DNA from: Streptomyces sp. NBC_00433
GTDB taxonomy: Bacteria; Actinomycetota; Actinomycetes; Streptomycetales; Streptomycetaceae
Assembly (NCBI GenBank): GCA_036015235.1
Contig: CP107926.1
Span: forward strand, 4,669,501 to 4,733,500
Length of the DNA stretch: 64,000 bases
Direction: 5' to 3'
A program made the position numbers and the translations under genes. Positions 32,626-43,778 of the stretch are shown one piece after another. A model generated the notes under the pieces. That model was given only the letters and a program-made list of their open reading frames with translations, did not search any database and was not told where the DNA came from. Position 1 is the stretch's first letter, and every line of letters begins with the position of its first letter.

Positions 32626-32709
32626 TATCGTTGCACTCTACAACACAAGGTTTCCGCAGGTGCTCGTCGGCCCAGGGCCGACCGGGAACCGGTGTGAGGA
32701 GTGGCAGCC

Positions 32710-33144
32710 ATGAGCGTACGGGAGTCGTCCCTGGACACCGTCCAGCGGGAACTGACCGCGTTCGCCCGCCGGGCGCGAGCCACCGCGGCCCGTATGCACC
32801 CCGAACTGTCGCTGGTGGCCTACACGATCCTCGCGCACCTGGAGGAGCAGCAGGGCTGCCGCGCGACCGACCTGGCGGCGCACTACCTGCTGGACAAGTC
32901 CACGGTCAGCCGGCAGGTGGCCTCGCTGGAGAAGCTCGGCTTCATCGAGCGCCGGGTGGACGAGTCGGACCACCGGGTGCAGGTGCTGCACCTGGCGCCG
33001 GGCGGGATCGAGATCCTGGCCGCGGCCAGGGCCCGGCGGCAGGAGTCCATCCAGGCACGGCTGTCCGACTGGGACCCGGAGGACCTGGAGCGATTCGCCC
33101 GCTATCTGGTCCGCTACAACGCGGACGCCGCGGCCCACCCGTAA
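32710..33144 (+). CDS. MarR family transcriptional regulator
   Basis: This 144-residue winged-helix protein has HPELSLVAYTILAHL, the recognition helix CRATDLAAHYLLDKSTVSRQVASLEKLGFIERR (read in parts) and a wing DESDHRVQVLHLAPGG. ATG was chosen with GAGGAG 10 bases upstream. It follows the SpoIIE-type gene on the same strand after 84 bases, so it could be co-transcribed. Effector and targets are unknown. Confidence 0.88.
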   Translation: MSVRESSLDTVQRELTAFARRARATAARMHPELSLVAYTILAHLEEQQGCRATDLAAHYLLDKSTVSRQVASLEKLGFIERRVDESDHRVQVLHLAPGGIEILAAARARRQESIQARLSDWDPEDLERFARYLVRYNADAAAHP

Positions 33145-33247
33145 GGGCGACCCGCCTGGAAAACTCAGGTCGCGGGCCTTCGAGCGCCGGCCCGCCCGTG
33201 AGCCCCGCCCGCCGGGTGCACGGTGGCGGACGGGGACCGACGGACGC

Positions 33248-33285
33248 GGACTTCTCCTACGTCAGAGGACTTCTCCTACGTCAGA
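33248..33285. repeat. 19-base tandem duplication at the terD stop
   Basis: GGACTTCTCCTACGTCAGA occurs twice head to tail (33248-33266 and 33267-33285). The second copy contains the terD stop codon, so the duplication copied the stop and its flank into the 3' untranslated region. Confidence 0.9.
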
Positions 33286-33856
33286 GGTTGACGCCGAAGT
33301 CCTGTGCGATGCCGCGCAGGCCGGACGCGTAGCCCTGGCCGACGGCCCGGAACTTCCACTCCGCACCGTTGCGGTACAGCTCGCCGAAGACCATGGCGGT
33401 CTCAGTCGACGCGTCCTCGGTCAGGTCGTAGCGGGCGATCTCGGTGCCGCCCGCCTGGTTGACCACCCGGATGAACGCGTTGCGCACCTGGCCGAAGCTC
33501 TGCTGGCGGGTCTCGCCGTCGTAGATGGAGACCGGGAAGACGATCTTGTCCACCTCGACGGGCACTCCGGCCAGATTCACCTTGATGGCCTCGTCGTCAC
33601 CCTCGCCCTCACCGGTGAGGTTGTCACCAGTGTGTTCGACGGAGCCGTCGGGGCTCTTGAGGTTGTTGAAGAAGACGAAGTGCTTGTCCGAGACGACCTT
33701 GCCCGTGGCGTCGAGCAGCAGCGCGCTCGCGTCCAGGTCGAAGTCCGTGCCGGTGGTCGTGCGGACGTCCCAGCCCAGGCCGACGGTGACCGCCGTCAGT
33801 CCGGGGGCCTCCTTCGTCAGTGAGACATTGCCGCCCTTGGAGAGGCTGACACCCAT
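33281..33856 (-). CDS. terD: TerD family Ca2+-binding stress protein
   Basis: The 191-residue protein begins MGVSLSKGGNVSLTKEAPGL, the hallmark of TerD. It has DFDLDASALLLD and NNLKSPDGSVEHTGDNLTGEGEGDDE, whose acidic residues bind calcium. The family ends in FRAVGQGYASGLRGIAQDFGV as here. TerD proteins are linked to tellurite resistance, calcium signalling and, in streptomycetes, normal differentiation. The start has an AGGGAGA site. It stands alone and is convergent with the marR gene. Confidence 0.93.
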   Translation of the reverse strand: MGVSLSKGGNVSLTKEAPGLTAVTVGLGWDVRTTTGTDFDLDASALLLDATGKVVSDKHFVFFNNLKSPDGSVEHTGDNLTGEGEGDDEAIKVNLAGVPVEVDKIVFPVSIYDGETRQQSFGQVRNAFIRVVNQAGGTEIARYDLTEDASTETAMVFGELYRNGAEWKFRAVGQGYASGLRGIAQDFGVNL

Positions 33857-34195
33857 GGTGGATCTCCCTGCTCAATTCGGCGCGGGCCGCGCCACTTGAC
33901 GATTCCTTTGCCCAATGGCTCCAACGGACACCACCCTGCCCCGGTTCCCGGGCGGCTGCCACCCTTCGCGGCCGGCCGCCGCGGCCTCGGGCCGGCTCGC
34001 CGACCCGGTCCAGGGCCCGGCTCGCATGTTCCCCCTGCTTCGACACTCAGGCAGGTGACCGACTCCACCGGAGTGAGGACGCCGCGGAAGGAGACCCTCG
34101 GACACCTCGATCAGGCCGGACCCGGCCACCGCGCCACGACCGTGACAACCGCCGCTTCGACCGCCCGGCCCGCCAACACGCGCGGGCGGCAACGC
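33857..34195. other. 339-base stretch between terD and the tRNA-Leu terminator
   Basis: This region should carry the terD promoter (terD reads leftwards). Open frames cross it, but none has a plausible start and codon use together. No further repeat, RNA or binding site was recognised. Confidence 0.5.
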
Positions 34196-34233
34196 GAGAA
34201 CCCCCGCTCCGGAGATCCGGAGCGGGGGTTCTC
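34196..34233 (-). terminator. Strong perfect hairpin terminator after tRNA-Leu
   Basis: Two 18-base perfectly complementary arms (starting GAGAACCCCCGCTCCGG) enclose 2 bases. It lies 45 bases beyond the 3' end of tRNA-Leu on the minus strand, as expected for its terminator, and could also stop transcription from the terD side. Confidence 0.85.
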
Positions 34234-34278
34234 GAAGCCGGCCGGGCAGCTGATCGCTCTGCCGCTATCGCCTGCTCT

Positions 34279-34365
34279 TGGTGCGCGAGGGGGGAGTTGA
34301 ACCCCCACGCCCTTTCGGGCACTGGAACCTGAATCCAGCGCGTCTGCCTATTCCGCCACCCGCGC
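34279..34365 (-). tRNA. tRNA-Leu (anticodon CAG)
   Basis: The minus strand folds into a class II tRNA. Acceptor GCGCGGG pairs with CTCGCGC (34283-34289) before discriminator A (34282). The anticodon stem CTGGA/TCCAG holds the loop TTCAGGT with anticodon CAG. A long variable arm follows (TGCCCGAAAGGGCG), then a T-arm with GTTCAACTC. CCA follows the discriminator in the DNA, so the 3' end may be encoded. Confidence 0.95.
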
Positions 34366-34777
34366 ATGGGTGCTGCCGTTCGATTCTCACACATCCGGTG
34401 GACTGTTCGGTCCGGTGAGGTGGGAGTGCCTTCCGACATGCAGAAGATTAGCACGGGGCACGGGGTGGAATCACATCTGTTTGGCCTGAGCGGGACGAGG
34501 GCGGGAAGCAGGTGGGAGGGACGGCGAAACGGCAGGCGGACGGGATGCGGGGAGTCGGCGCGGGTGGCCCCGGCGGTGCGCGACACTGGGAGCACCGGGC
34601 ACGGGGTCGCATCTACCATCGCTGTGGGCAGGGGGAGGGAAAGCGCGGCCGGTGTGAGGGTAGACACTGGCCTGTCCAGGGCGATCGGGGAACCACAGGT
34701 TTTTCCCGCGCGTGGATACGATCAGTAAGCAGTATCGGATTCGACTCGGAGGAAGGCCCCGAGGAGGGAGGTGCCCC
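34366..34777. other. 412-base gap between tRNA-Leu and fhaA
   Basis: The gap should contain the tRNA promoter (leftward) and the promoter of the fhaA-pknB island (rightward). A TACGAT hexamer at about 34727 could be a -10 box for fhaA, but I see no matching -35. A long open frame begins at 34712 in the fhaA phase, yet its first 22 codons look unlike the family. No other gene seen. Confidence 0.5.
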
Positions 34778-35704
34778 GTGGGAGTACTGAAGCGCTTTGA
34801 GCAGCGGCTGGAAGGCATGGTGAACGGCACCTTCGCCAAGGTGTTCAAGAGCGAGGTGCAACCCGTCGAGATCGCAGGCGCGCTGCAGCGCGAGTGCGAC
34901 AACAACGCCACGATCTGGAACAGGGACCGCACGGTGGTGCCGAACGACTTCATCGTCGAGCTGAGCACCCCCGACTTCGAGCGGCTGAGCCCTTACGCGG
35001 TGCAGTTGGGCGACGAGCTGGCCGGGATGGTCCGCGACTACGCCAAGCAGCAGCGCTACACGTTCATGGGCACCATCAAGGTGCACCTGGAGCGGGCCGA
35101 CGACCTCGACACCGGCCTGTACCGGGTGCGCAGCCGCACCCTCGCGTCCAGCGAGTCCCAGCACCAGTTCCCGCAGGGCCAGCAGCAAGGGCAGCAGGGC
35201 CAGTACGGCCAGCCGGCCCAGCGCCCCCCGCAAGGGCCGCCGTATCCGCAGGCGGCGCAGGACCGGCAGCCGCAGGGCTACCAGCAGCCGCCCCGCGCCC
35301 CCTTCCCCGAGGCCGGCGGGCGCCCGGCGACCCCGCCGCCGATGCCCCCGGTCCCGCCGCCCGCAGGTGGCGGACGCCCGCCGGCGCCGGTCACCCGGCT
35401 GCCCGGCACCGGCGCGCCGGCCGGCACCCGGCACTGGGTCGAGATCAACGGGACCCGGCACCAGATCACCAGGGGCTCCCTGGTCCTCGGCCGCTCCACC
35501 GAGGCGGACGTCCGGGTGGACGACCCGGGCGTATCACGCAAACACTGCGAGATCCGGGTCGGCACACCGTCCCTGGTGCAGGACCTCGGATCGACAAACG
35601 GCATCGTGGTGGACGGGCAGCACACCCAGCGCGCTACGCTCCGCGACGGCTCCCGCATTGTCGTGGGGAGCACCACCATCGTCTACCGGCAAGCCGAAGG
35701 GTGA
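34778..35704 (+). CDS. fhaA: FhaA: DUF3662 and FHA domain protein of the PknB/PstP island
   Basis: The 308-residue protein starts at the GTG behind GAGGGAGGT. Residues 1-120 form the DUF3662 domain (GVLKRFEQRLEGMVNGTFAKVF; FIVELSTPDFERL). A Gln/Pro-rich linker (about 130-215) leads to an FHA domain at the C-terminus with LVLGRSTEADVRV, DPGVSRKHCEI and DLGSTNGIVVDG, which binds phospho-Thr. In mycobacteria the homologue links PknB signalling to peptidoglycan precursor export (MurJ) and the division site. It is the first gene of a same-strand run ending with pknB. Confidence 0.92.
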   Translation: MGVLKRFEQRLEGMVNGTFAKVFKSEVQPVEIAGALQRECDNNATIWNRDRTVVPNDFIVELSTPDFERLSPYAVQLGDELAGMVRDYAKQQRYTFMGTIKVHLERADDLDTGLYRVRSRTLASSESQHQFPQGQQQGQQGQYGQPAQRPPQGPPYPQAAQDRQPQGYQQPPRAPFPEAGGRPATPPPMPPVPPPAGGGRPPAPVTRLPGTGAPAGTRHWVEINGTRHQITRGSLVLGRSTEADVRVDDPGVSRKHCEIRVGTPSLVQDLGSTNGIVVDGQHTQRATLRDGSRIVVGSTTIVYRQAEG

Positions 35705-35714
35705 AGCGGGGCCA

Positions 35715-36239
35715 ATGTCAGAGCTGACCCTCACGGTCATGCGGTTGGGTTTCCTCGCCGTTCTGTGGCTGTTCGTGATCGTCGCGGTGCAGGTCATCCG
35801 CAGCGACCTCTTCGGGACCCGGGTGACCCAGCGCTCCGGGCGCCGCGGTGAGACCGCGGCCCGCCCGCCGCAGCAGCGCCAGCAGGCCGCCGCGCAGGAC
35901 CGGCGTGCCCAGCAACCCGCGCAGAACAGTCGGCAGCGCCGGGGCGCCCCCACCAAGCTGGTGGTCGCCGAGGGTTCGCTCGCGGGCACCACGGTGGCAC
36001 TGCAGGGCCAGACCATCACGCTCGGCCGGGCACATGACTCGACGATTGTGCTCGATGACGACTACGCGTCCAGCCGGCATGCCAGGATCTACCCGGACCG
36101 CGACGGCCAGTGGATCGTCGAGGACCTCGGATCCACGAACGGCACCTATCTCGACCGGAACCGGCTGACCACGCCGACCCCGGTCCCGCTGGGTGCGCCG
36201 ATCCGCATCGGCAAGACCGTCATCGAGCTGCGGAAGTAG
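35715..36239 (+). CDS. fhaB: FhaB/FipA: membrane-anchored FHA protein
   Basis: The product has 174 residues. An N-terminal transmembrane helix (LGFLAVLWLFVIVAVQVIRSDLFG, about 10-33) is followed by a Gln/Arg-rich linker and a C-terminal FHA domain with ITLGRAHDSTIVLDDDYASSRHARI (read in parts) and DLGSTNGTYLDRNRL. The helix and the LFG motif after it match FhaB/FipA, which binds phosphorylated partners at the septum in mycobacteria. It lies 10 bases after fhaA. Confidence 0.93.
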   Translation: MSELTLTVMRLGFLAVLWLFVIVAVQVIRSDLFGTRVTQRSGRRGETAARPPQQRQQAAAQDRRAQQPAQNSRQRRGAPTKLVVAEGSLAGTTVALQGQTITLGRAHDSTIVLDDDYASSRHARIYPDRDGQWIVEDLGSTNGTYLDRNRLTTPTPVPLGAPIRIGKTVIELRK

Positions 36240-36326
36240 TCGCACAATGGGCGAGCGGAGCCACGACGCGCGAGCGAGAGGGTGGGCAGCGTGCGGATGT
36301 ACCCGGAGCCGACGGGGGAGGTTCGC

Positions 36327-37865
36327 ATGTCTCTGAGCCTGCGTTTCGCCGCCGGTTCGCACAAGGGCATGATCCGCGAGGGGAACGAGGACTCCGGCTA
36401 CGCCGGCCCCCGTCTGCTCGCGATCGCCGACGGCATGGGCGGCCAGGCCGCCGGCGAGGTCGCCTCCTCAGAGGTGATCTCCACCATTGTCACGCTTGAC
36501 GACGACATTCCCGGTTCCGACATCCTCACGTCGCTGGGTACGGCCGTGCAGCGCGCCAACGACCAGCTGCTGCAGATGGTCCAGGAGGACCCGCAGCTGG
36601 AGGGCATGGGCACCACGCTGACCGCGCTGCTGTGGACCGGCCAGCGCCTCGGCCTGGTGCATGTCGGCGACTCGCGCGCGTATCTGCTGCGCGACGGCGT
36701 CCTCACCCAGATCACCCAGGACCACACCTGGGTGCAGCGGCTGGTGGACGAGGGCCGGATCACCGAGGAGGAGGCCACCACCCACCCGCAGCGCTCCCTG
36801 CTGATGCGCGCGCTGGGCAGTGGCGAACGGGTCGAGCCCGACCTGTCCATCCGCGAGGTCCGGGTCGGCGACCGGTATCTGATCTGCTCCGACGGCCTGT
36901 CGGGGGTGGTCAGCCACCAGACCCTGGAAGACACCCTGGCCGGCTACCAGGCGCCGCACGAGACCGTGCAGGAGCTGATCCAGCTCGCGCTGCGCGGCGG
37001 CGGCCCCGACAACATCACCTGCATCGTCGCCGACGTCCTGGACACCGACGACGGCGACACGCTGGCCGCGCAGCTCAACGACACCCCGGTGGTGGTCGGC
37101 GCGGTCGCCGACACCCAGCTGCCGCTCAGCGACGCCCGCCACCTCCAGACCCCGGCCGGCCGCGCGGCCGAGCTGGGCCGCACCCCGCATCAGGCGGGTC
37201 CGGCCGGCGCCTTCGGTCCGCCTGGCAGCGGCGACCCGGTGCCGGGCGCCCTCAGCGCCCCGCTGGGCAGCTTCGGCGGCCACGACGACTCCGACTTCGA
37301 CAAGGACCGCGGCCGCAAGTGGCCCAAGCGCACGCTGGTCGGCGTGGCCGTGCTGGCCGTGCTGGCCGGCGGCCTGTACGCCGGCTACGCCTGGACGCAG
37401 ACGCAGTATTACGTCGGGGCCAAGGACGACCATGTCGCCGTCTACCAGGGCATCGACCAGAAGCTGGCCTGGATCAACCTGTCGAAGGTGCACAAGGACC
37501 GCGCCGATATCGAACTCAAGTACCTTCCGGCGTATCAGCGCGACCAGGTCAGGAGCACCATCGCGCTGAGCAGTCTCGGCCAGGCCGACGACAAGGCCGA
37601 CGAGCTGGCCAGGCAGGCCTCCGCGTGCAAGGAGGTCGCCGACGCGGCGAAGAAGGTCCAGCAGCAGCTGCCGAAGCCGACCGGCAAGACCGGCGGTTCG
37701 GCCACCGCCCCTGTGGGCGGCGCGGCCGCCGACACCACCGCCACGCCGACCAAGTCCCCCCTGCCCACGACCGCCCCGACCACCGCCCCGACCACCGCTC
37801 CGACGTCGACGCCGATGTCGGACGAGCAGAAGCTGCGCCAGAACTGCACGACGGGCCAGCCGTAA
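36327..37865 (+). CDS. pstP: PstP: membrane Ser/Thr protein phosphatase (PP2C)
   Basis: The product has 512 residues from the ATG behind GGGGGAGG; the frame opens 15 codons earlier and that start is also possible. The PP2C domain (1-235) has the metal ligands in REGNEDSG, ADGMGG, GDSRAYLLRDG, CSDGLSG and GGPDNITCIVAD. A transmembrane helix follows (LVGVAVLAVLAGGLYAGYAW). The extracellular part is about 160 residues and ends in a TTAP repeat encoded by a 12-base DNA repeat (about 37771-37806). PstP reverses PknB phosphorylation. The next gene follows after 22 bases. Confidence 0.93.
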   Translation: MSLSLRFAAGSHKGMIREGNEDSGYAGPRLLAIADGMGGQAAGEVASSEVISTIVTLDDDIPGSDILTSLGTAVQRANDQLLQMVQEDPQLEGMGTTLTALLWTGQRLGLVHVGDSRAYLLRDGVLTQITQDHTWVQRLVDEGRITEEEATTHPQRSLLMRALGSGERVEPDLSIREVRVGDRYLICSDGLSGVVSHQTLEDTLAGYQAPHETVQELIQLALRGGGPDNITCIVADVLDTDDGDTLAAQLNDTPVVVGAVADTQLPLSDARHLQTPAGRAAELGRTPHQAGPAGAFGPPGSGDPVPGALSAPLGSFGGHDDSDFDKDRGRKWPKRTLVGVAVLAVLAGGLYAGYAWTQTQYYVGAKDDHVAVYQGIDQKLAWINLSKVHKDRADIELKYLPAYQRDQVRSTIALSSLGQADDKADELARQASACKEVADAAKKVQQQLPKPTGKTGGSATAPVGGAAADTTATPTKSPLPTTAPTTAPTTAPTSTPMSDEQKLRQNCTTGQP

Positions 37866-37887
37866 CACCAGGAGGGGTCGGCTCGAA

Positions 37888-39270
37888 ATGAGCGCCAGCA
37901 ACACCACCACCATCACGTCGATCGGCGCTCCCAACCGCCGCAACACCGAGCTCGCCCTGCTCGTCTTCGCCGTCGCCATCCCGGTCTTCGCCTATGCGAA
38001 CGTCGGCCTGGCCAAGAACGGCTCGGTCCCGGCGGGCCTGCTCGGCTACGGCGTCGGCCTCGGTCTGCTGGCGACGGTGACCCACCTGCTGGTGCGCAAG
38101 TTCGCGCCGTACGCCGACCCGCTGATGCTGCCGATCGCCACCCTGCTCAACGGCCTCGGCCTGGTGCTGATCTGGCGGCTGGACCAGGAGCCGAGCCTGG
38201 GTGCCGCGATGGCGCCCAAGCAGCTGATGTGGTCGACCTTCGGCGTCGTGCTCTTCGTGCTGGTGCTGGTCTTCATCAAGGACCACCGCATCCTCCAGCG
38301 CTACACCTACATCTCGATGGTGCTGGCGCTGGTCCTGCTGGTGCTGCCGGTGTTCTTCCCGCCCGTCTACGGCGCGCGGATCTGGATCACCCTGCCCGGC
38401 ATCGGCTCCCTCCAGCCGGGCGAGTTCGCGAAGATCATCATCACGGTCTTCTTCGCCGGCTACCTGATGGTCAAGCGGGACGCCCTGGCGCTCGCCAGCC
38501 GCCGGGTGATGGGCCTGTATCTGCCGCGCGGCCGCGACCTCGGGCCGATCCTGGTGATCTGGGCGGTCAGCCTGCTGATCCTGGTCTTCGAGACCGACCT
38601 GGGCACCTCGCTGCTCTTCTTCGGCCTGTTCGTGATCATGCTGTACGTGGCGACCGAGCGCACCAGCTGGATCGTCTTCGGCCTGCTGCTCAGCTCGGCC
38701 GGCGCGGTCGCGGTCGCGTCCTCGGAACCGCATGTGAAGACCCGTGTCCAGGACTGGCTGCACCCGCTCGCCCTGCAGAACGGCGCGGTGACCGAGACCG
38801 CGCAGGCGCGGTACGCCTTCGGCTCCGGCGGCCTGTTCGGCTCCGGGCTCGGGCAGGGCTACTCGCGGCTGATCCACGGCATCGCCCCCAAGAGCGACTA
38901 CATCCTCGCCACCGTCGGCGAGGAGCTGGGCCTGGCCGGCCTGATGGCGGTGCTGCTGCTCTACGGGCTGCTGATCGAGCGCGGCATACGCACCGCGCTC
39001 GCGGCCCGCGACCCGTTCGGCAAGCTGCTGGCGATCGGCCTGTCCGGCGGTTTCGCGCTCCAGGTCTTCGTGGTCGCCGGCGGTGTGACCGGGCTCATCC
39101 CGCTGACCGGTATGACCATGCCCTTCATGGCCCAGGGCGGTTCCTCGGTGATCGCCAACTGGGCCCTGGTCGCGATCCTGCTCAGGATCAGCGACACCGC
39201 GCGGCGGCCGGCCCCGAGCCCCGCCCCCTCCCCCGACGCCGAAGCGACCCAGGTGGTGCGTAACCAGTGA
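37888..39270 (+). CDS. rodA: SEDS family peptidoglycan glycosyltransferase (FtsW/RodA)
   Basis: This 460-residue protein has about 12 membrane helices. SEDS motifs are visible: ARIWITLPGIGSLQPGEFAK, ETDLGTSLLFFGLF with the catalytic-type Asp, HGIAPKSDYILATVGEELGLAG and GLIPLTGMTMPFMAQGGSS. SEDS enzymes polymerise lipid II and work with the class B PBP encoded next, whose GTG overlaps this stop by 4 bases. Streptomycetes have several FtsW/RodA paralogues; this one is the member of the pknB island, and which growth process it serves is not decided by sequence. Confidence 0.93.
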   Translation: MSASNTTTITSIGAPNRRNTELALLVFAVAIPVFAYANVGLAKNGSVPAGLLGYGVGLGLLATVTHLLVRKFAPYADPLMLPIATLLNGLGLVLIWRLDQEPSLGAAMAPKQLMWSTFGVVLFVLVLVFIKDHRILQRYTYISMVLALVLLVLPVFFPPVYGARIWITLPGIGSLQPGEFAKIIITVFFAGYLMVKRDALALASRRVMGLYLPRGRDLGPILVIWAVSLLILVFETDLGTSLLFFGLFVIMLYVATERTSWIVFGLLLSSAGAVAVASSEPHVKTRVQDWLHPLALQNGAVTETAQARYAFGSGGLFGSGLGQGYSRLIHGIAPKSDYILATVGEELGLAGLMAVLLLYGLLIERGIRTALAARDPFGKLLAIGLSGGFALQVFVVAGGVTGLIPLTGMTMPFMAQGGSSVIANWALVAILLRISDTARRPAPSPAPSPDAEATQVVRNQ

Positions 39271-40727
39271 ACAAGCCGCTACGACGGGTCGCGGTCTTCT
39301 GCGGTCTTCTCGTCCTCGCCCTGCTGGTACGTGTCAACTACGTGCAGTTCGTGCAGGCCGACCAGCTCTCCAACGACCCGCACAACCGCCGGGTCGCCAT
39401 CAACCAGTACGCCCAGCCGCGCGGCGACATCATCGTCGACGGCAAGGCCGTCACCGGCCACGCCGAGACCAACGGCAGCGATTTCAAGTACAAGCGCACC
39501 TACACCGACGGCCCGATGTGGGCGCCGGTGACCGGCCACGCCTCGCAGGTGTACGGCACCACCATGCTGGAGGGCGTCGAGGACGAGTTCCTCACCGGCG
39601 ACGACGACCGGCTGTTCTTCAACCGCACCATCGACCTGCTGACCGGCAAGCAGCGGCAGGGCGGCAATGTGGTGACCACGCTGAACGCCAAGGCGCAGAA
39701 GGCCGCCTTCGACGGCCTGGGCAACAAGAAGGGCGCGGTCGTCGCGCTCGACCCGCGCACCGGCGCCATTCTCGCCATGGCGAGCACCCCGTCGTACGAC
39801 CCCTCGGGCATCGCGGGCTACTCGACCACCGACGAGAAGAACTGGATCGCGCTCGACAAGAAGAACGATCCGAACGACCCGTCGCTGAACCGGGCGCTGC
39901 GCCAGACCTACCCGCCGGGATCGACGTTCAAGCTGGTCACGGCCGCGGCGGCGCTGGAGTCGGGGAAGGTCACCGACATCGACGGCAAGACGACGTCGCC
40001 CGACCCGTACACCCTGCCCGGCACCACGGTCCCGCTGAAGAACGAGGGCCACATCCAGTGCAAGGACACCAGCCTGCGCAATGCGCTGCGGCAGTCCTGC
40101 AACACCGTCTTCGGCAAGCTCGGCGCCGACATCGGCCTCCAGGGCATGGTCGACGAGGCCGAGAAGTTCGGCTTCAACGAGAAGCAGTTCGTCCCGGTCC
40201 GTGCAGACGCGAGCAACTTCGACACCAAGATGAGCCCCGACCAGGTCGCCCAATCCTCCATCGGCCAGTTCGACACCGCGGCGACCCCGCTGCAGATGGC
40301 CATGGTCGCCTCGGCGATCGCCAACAACGGCGTGCTGATGCAGCCCTACGAGGTCGAGAAGCTGGAGGCGCCCAACCTGAGCACCATCTCGCAGACCGAC
40401 CCCAAGCCGATGAGCAAACCGCTGACGCCGGAGAACGCGCAGAAGCTCCAGTCGATGATGGAGACGGTCGTCACAGAGGGCACCGGCAAGAACGCGAAGA
40501 TCCCCGGGGTCAGGGTCGGCGGCAAGACGGGTACCGCGCAGCACGGCATCAACAACGACAAGGCGCCCTACGCCTGGTTCGTCTCCTACGCCATGACCGA
40601 CCAGGGCTCGCCGGTCGCGGTGGCCGTGGTCGTCGAGGACGGCTCGGCGAACCGCGACGACATCAGCGGCGGCGGTCTGGCGGCGCCGATCGCCAAGAGC
40701 GTGATGGAGGCGGTCCTCAACAAGTGA
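39267..40727 (+). CDS. pbpA: PbpA: class B penicillin-binding protein (transpeptidase)
   Basis: The 486-residue protein has an N-terminal membrane anchor (AVFCGLLVLALLVRVNYVQF) and a short dimerisation region. The transpeptidase domain carries SxxK = STFK (S219), SxN = SCN (277-279) and KTG (420-422). The GTG start overlaps the rodA stop (GTGA), so the SEDS/PBP pair is made together. The length is that of mycobacterial PbpA rather than the larger FtsI. Confidence 0.94.
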   Translation: MNKPLRRVAVFCGLLVLALLVRVNYVQFVQADQLSNDPHNRRVAINQYAQPRGDIIVDGKAVTGHAETNGSDFKYKRTYTDGPMWAPVTGHASQVYGTTMLEGVEDEFLTGDDDRLFFNRTIDLLTGKQRQGGNVVTTLNAKAQKAAFDGLGNKKGAVVALDPRTGAILAMASTPSYDPSGIAGYSTTDEKNWIALDKKNDPNDPSLNRALRQTYPPGSTFKLVTAAAALESGKVTDIDGKTTSPDPYTLPGTTVPLKNEGHIQCKDTSLRNALRQSCNTVFGKLGADIGLQGMVDEAEKFGFNEKQFVPVRADASNFDTKMSPDQVAQSSIGQFDTAATPLQMAMVASAIANNGVLMQPYEVEKLEAPNLSTISQTDPKPMSKPLTPENAQKLQSMMETVVTEGTGKNAKIPGVRVGGKTGTAQHGINNDKAPYAWFVSYAMTDQGSPVAVAVVVEDGSANRDDISGGGLAAPIAKSVMEAVLNK

Positions 40728-40888
40728 CCGCCACAGGGTCGCGCGGTGAAGCCCCGACGAGACGAACGTCACGCGCGTCCCGACGCCCGTCCACATACCG
40801 GTCAGGTATCGGCGGACGGCCGGGGCACGGATGGGCCGGGAACGCCCGGTACCGTATCTCCGTGCAGGCGCAGGGGATGGGTTAACGG

Positions 40889-40912
40889 GATTCGGGTCGT
40901 GATTCGGGTCGT
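40889..40912. repeat. Two tandem copies of a 12-base unit upstream of pknB
   Basis: GATTCGGGTCGT occurs at 40889-40900 and again at 40901-40912, 38-61 bases before the pknB start. It may be a repeated protein-binding half-site or a chance duplication. Confidence 0.8.
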
Positions 40913-40949
40913 GAACGTCAAAATACGGGTTTGAGGAGAGGGCAAAGCT

Positions 40950-42932
<1,983 letters not shown>

Positions 42933-42985
42933 CCCGACCCGGGGGGCGGCCGGCAGCCCGGCCGCCCCGCCCGCCGACCCGCCGA

Positions 42986-43028
42986 GAACGCCGCCGCCCG
43001 GACTACCGCAGTTCGGGCGGCGGCGTTC
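42986..43028. terminator. Bidirectional hairpin terminator between pknB and srtE2
   Basis: Arms GAACGCCGCCGCCCG and CGGGCGGCGGCGTTC (15 perfect pairs) enclose 13 bases. It lies between convergent genes and overlaps the last codons of the sortase gene. Confidence 0.85.
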
Positions 43029-43707
43029 GCTGCGGGTCGACCTTCTGGGTGCGGACCAGCTCGCCCCACACGATGTAGCGGTAGCGCGAGGTGTAGACCG
43101 GGGTGCAGGTCGTCAGGGTGATGTAGCGGCCCGGCTTGTTCTTGCCGGACTCCTTGGGGACCTGGTCGGTCACGGCGATGTTGAACTTCGAGGTCTGGTC
43201 GAGCACCTTGTAGACCTTGTAGACGTACCAGGTGTCCTTGGACTCGAAGACGATCGGGTCACCGGTGTGGATCTTGTTTATGTTGTGGAATTTCGCCCCG
43301 TGGCCGTCGCGGTGGGCGGCGAGGGTGAAATTCCCGACCGAGTCCCACGGCATGGCCGCGGGGGTGGGGTCGGTGTAGTAGCCGGCGACGCCCTCGTTGA
43401 GCACCTTGGTCGAGGTGCCCTTCTTGACCAGCACCTCGTAGTTCCTGCCCATCGCGGGGACGTGCAGGAAGCCGATGCCGTCCAGGGTGTCGAGGCCGCG
43501 CGCGGGCGCGCTCGGCGGTGTGCCCGCCCACTCCTGGCGCACCTTGTTGCTCGCCTTGGTCTCGTGCCGGTCGGCCAGCACGTTGGTCCACCACAGCGAG
43601 TAGACGACGAAGAGGGCCAGGACCAGCCCCGCGGTGATGAGCAGCTCACCTATGACGCTGATGACGGAGGCGGCCCTGCGCCGCCCGCTGGGCTTGCTGG
43701 TCGTCAC
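43003..43707 (-). CDS. srtE2: Class E sortase SrtE2
   Basis: The 234-residue protein has an N-terminal anchor (VISVIGELLITAGLVLALFVVYSLWW). The sortase barrel carries the catalytic His in LAAHRDG (H132), Cys in LTTCTP (C201) and Arg in SRYRYIVWG. The ITLTTC wording is typical of class E enzymes, which in streptomycetes join LAxTG proteins such as long chaplins to the wall. The GTG start has GGAGAG upstream. The order next to pknB matches the S. coelicolor srtE2 gene as I recall it. A longer frame through the neighbouring gene is out of phase and rejected. Confidence 0.9.
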   Translation of the reverse strand: MTTSKPSGRRRAASVISVIGELLITAGLVLALFVVYSLWWTNVLADRHETKASNKVRQEWAGTPPSAPARGLDTLDGIGFLHVPAMGRNYEVLVKKGTSTKVLNEGVAGYYTDPTPAAMPWDSVGNFTLAAHRDGHGAKFHNINKIHTGDPIVFESKDTWYVYKVYKVLDQTSKFNIAVTDQVPKESGKNKPGRYITLTTCTPVYTSRYRYIVWGELVRTQKVDPQRTPPPELR

Positions 43708-43778
43708 GCTGTTCTGCTCTCCGTCCGGTGGCACGTCCGGCGGCACCAGTCGCGCCGCCGCGGGTAATGCGGGGTGCG

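Noticed and set aside
34279..34365. tRNA-Leu as an attachment site for an integrated element
   Set aside because: No integrase or excisionase gene and no repeated tRNA 3' end was seen in the window; flanks are core genes.
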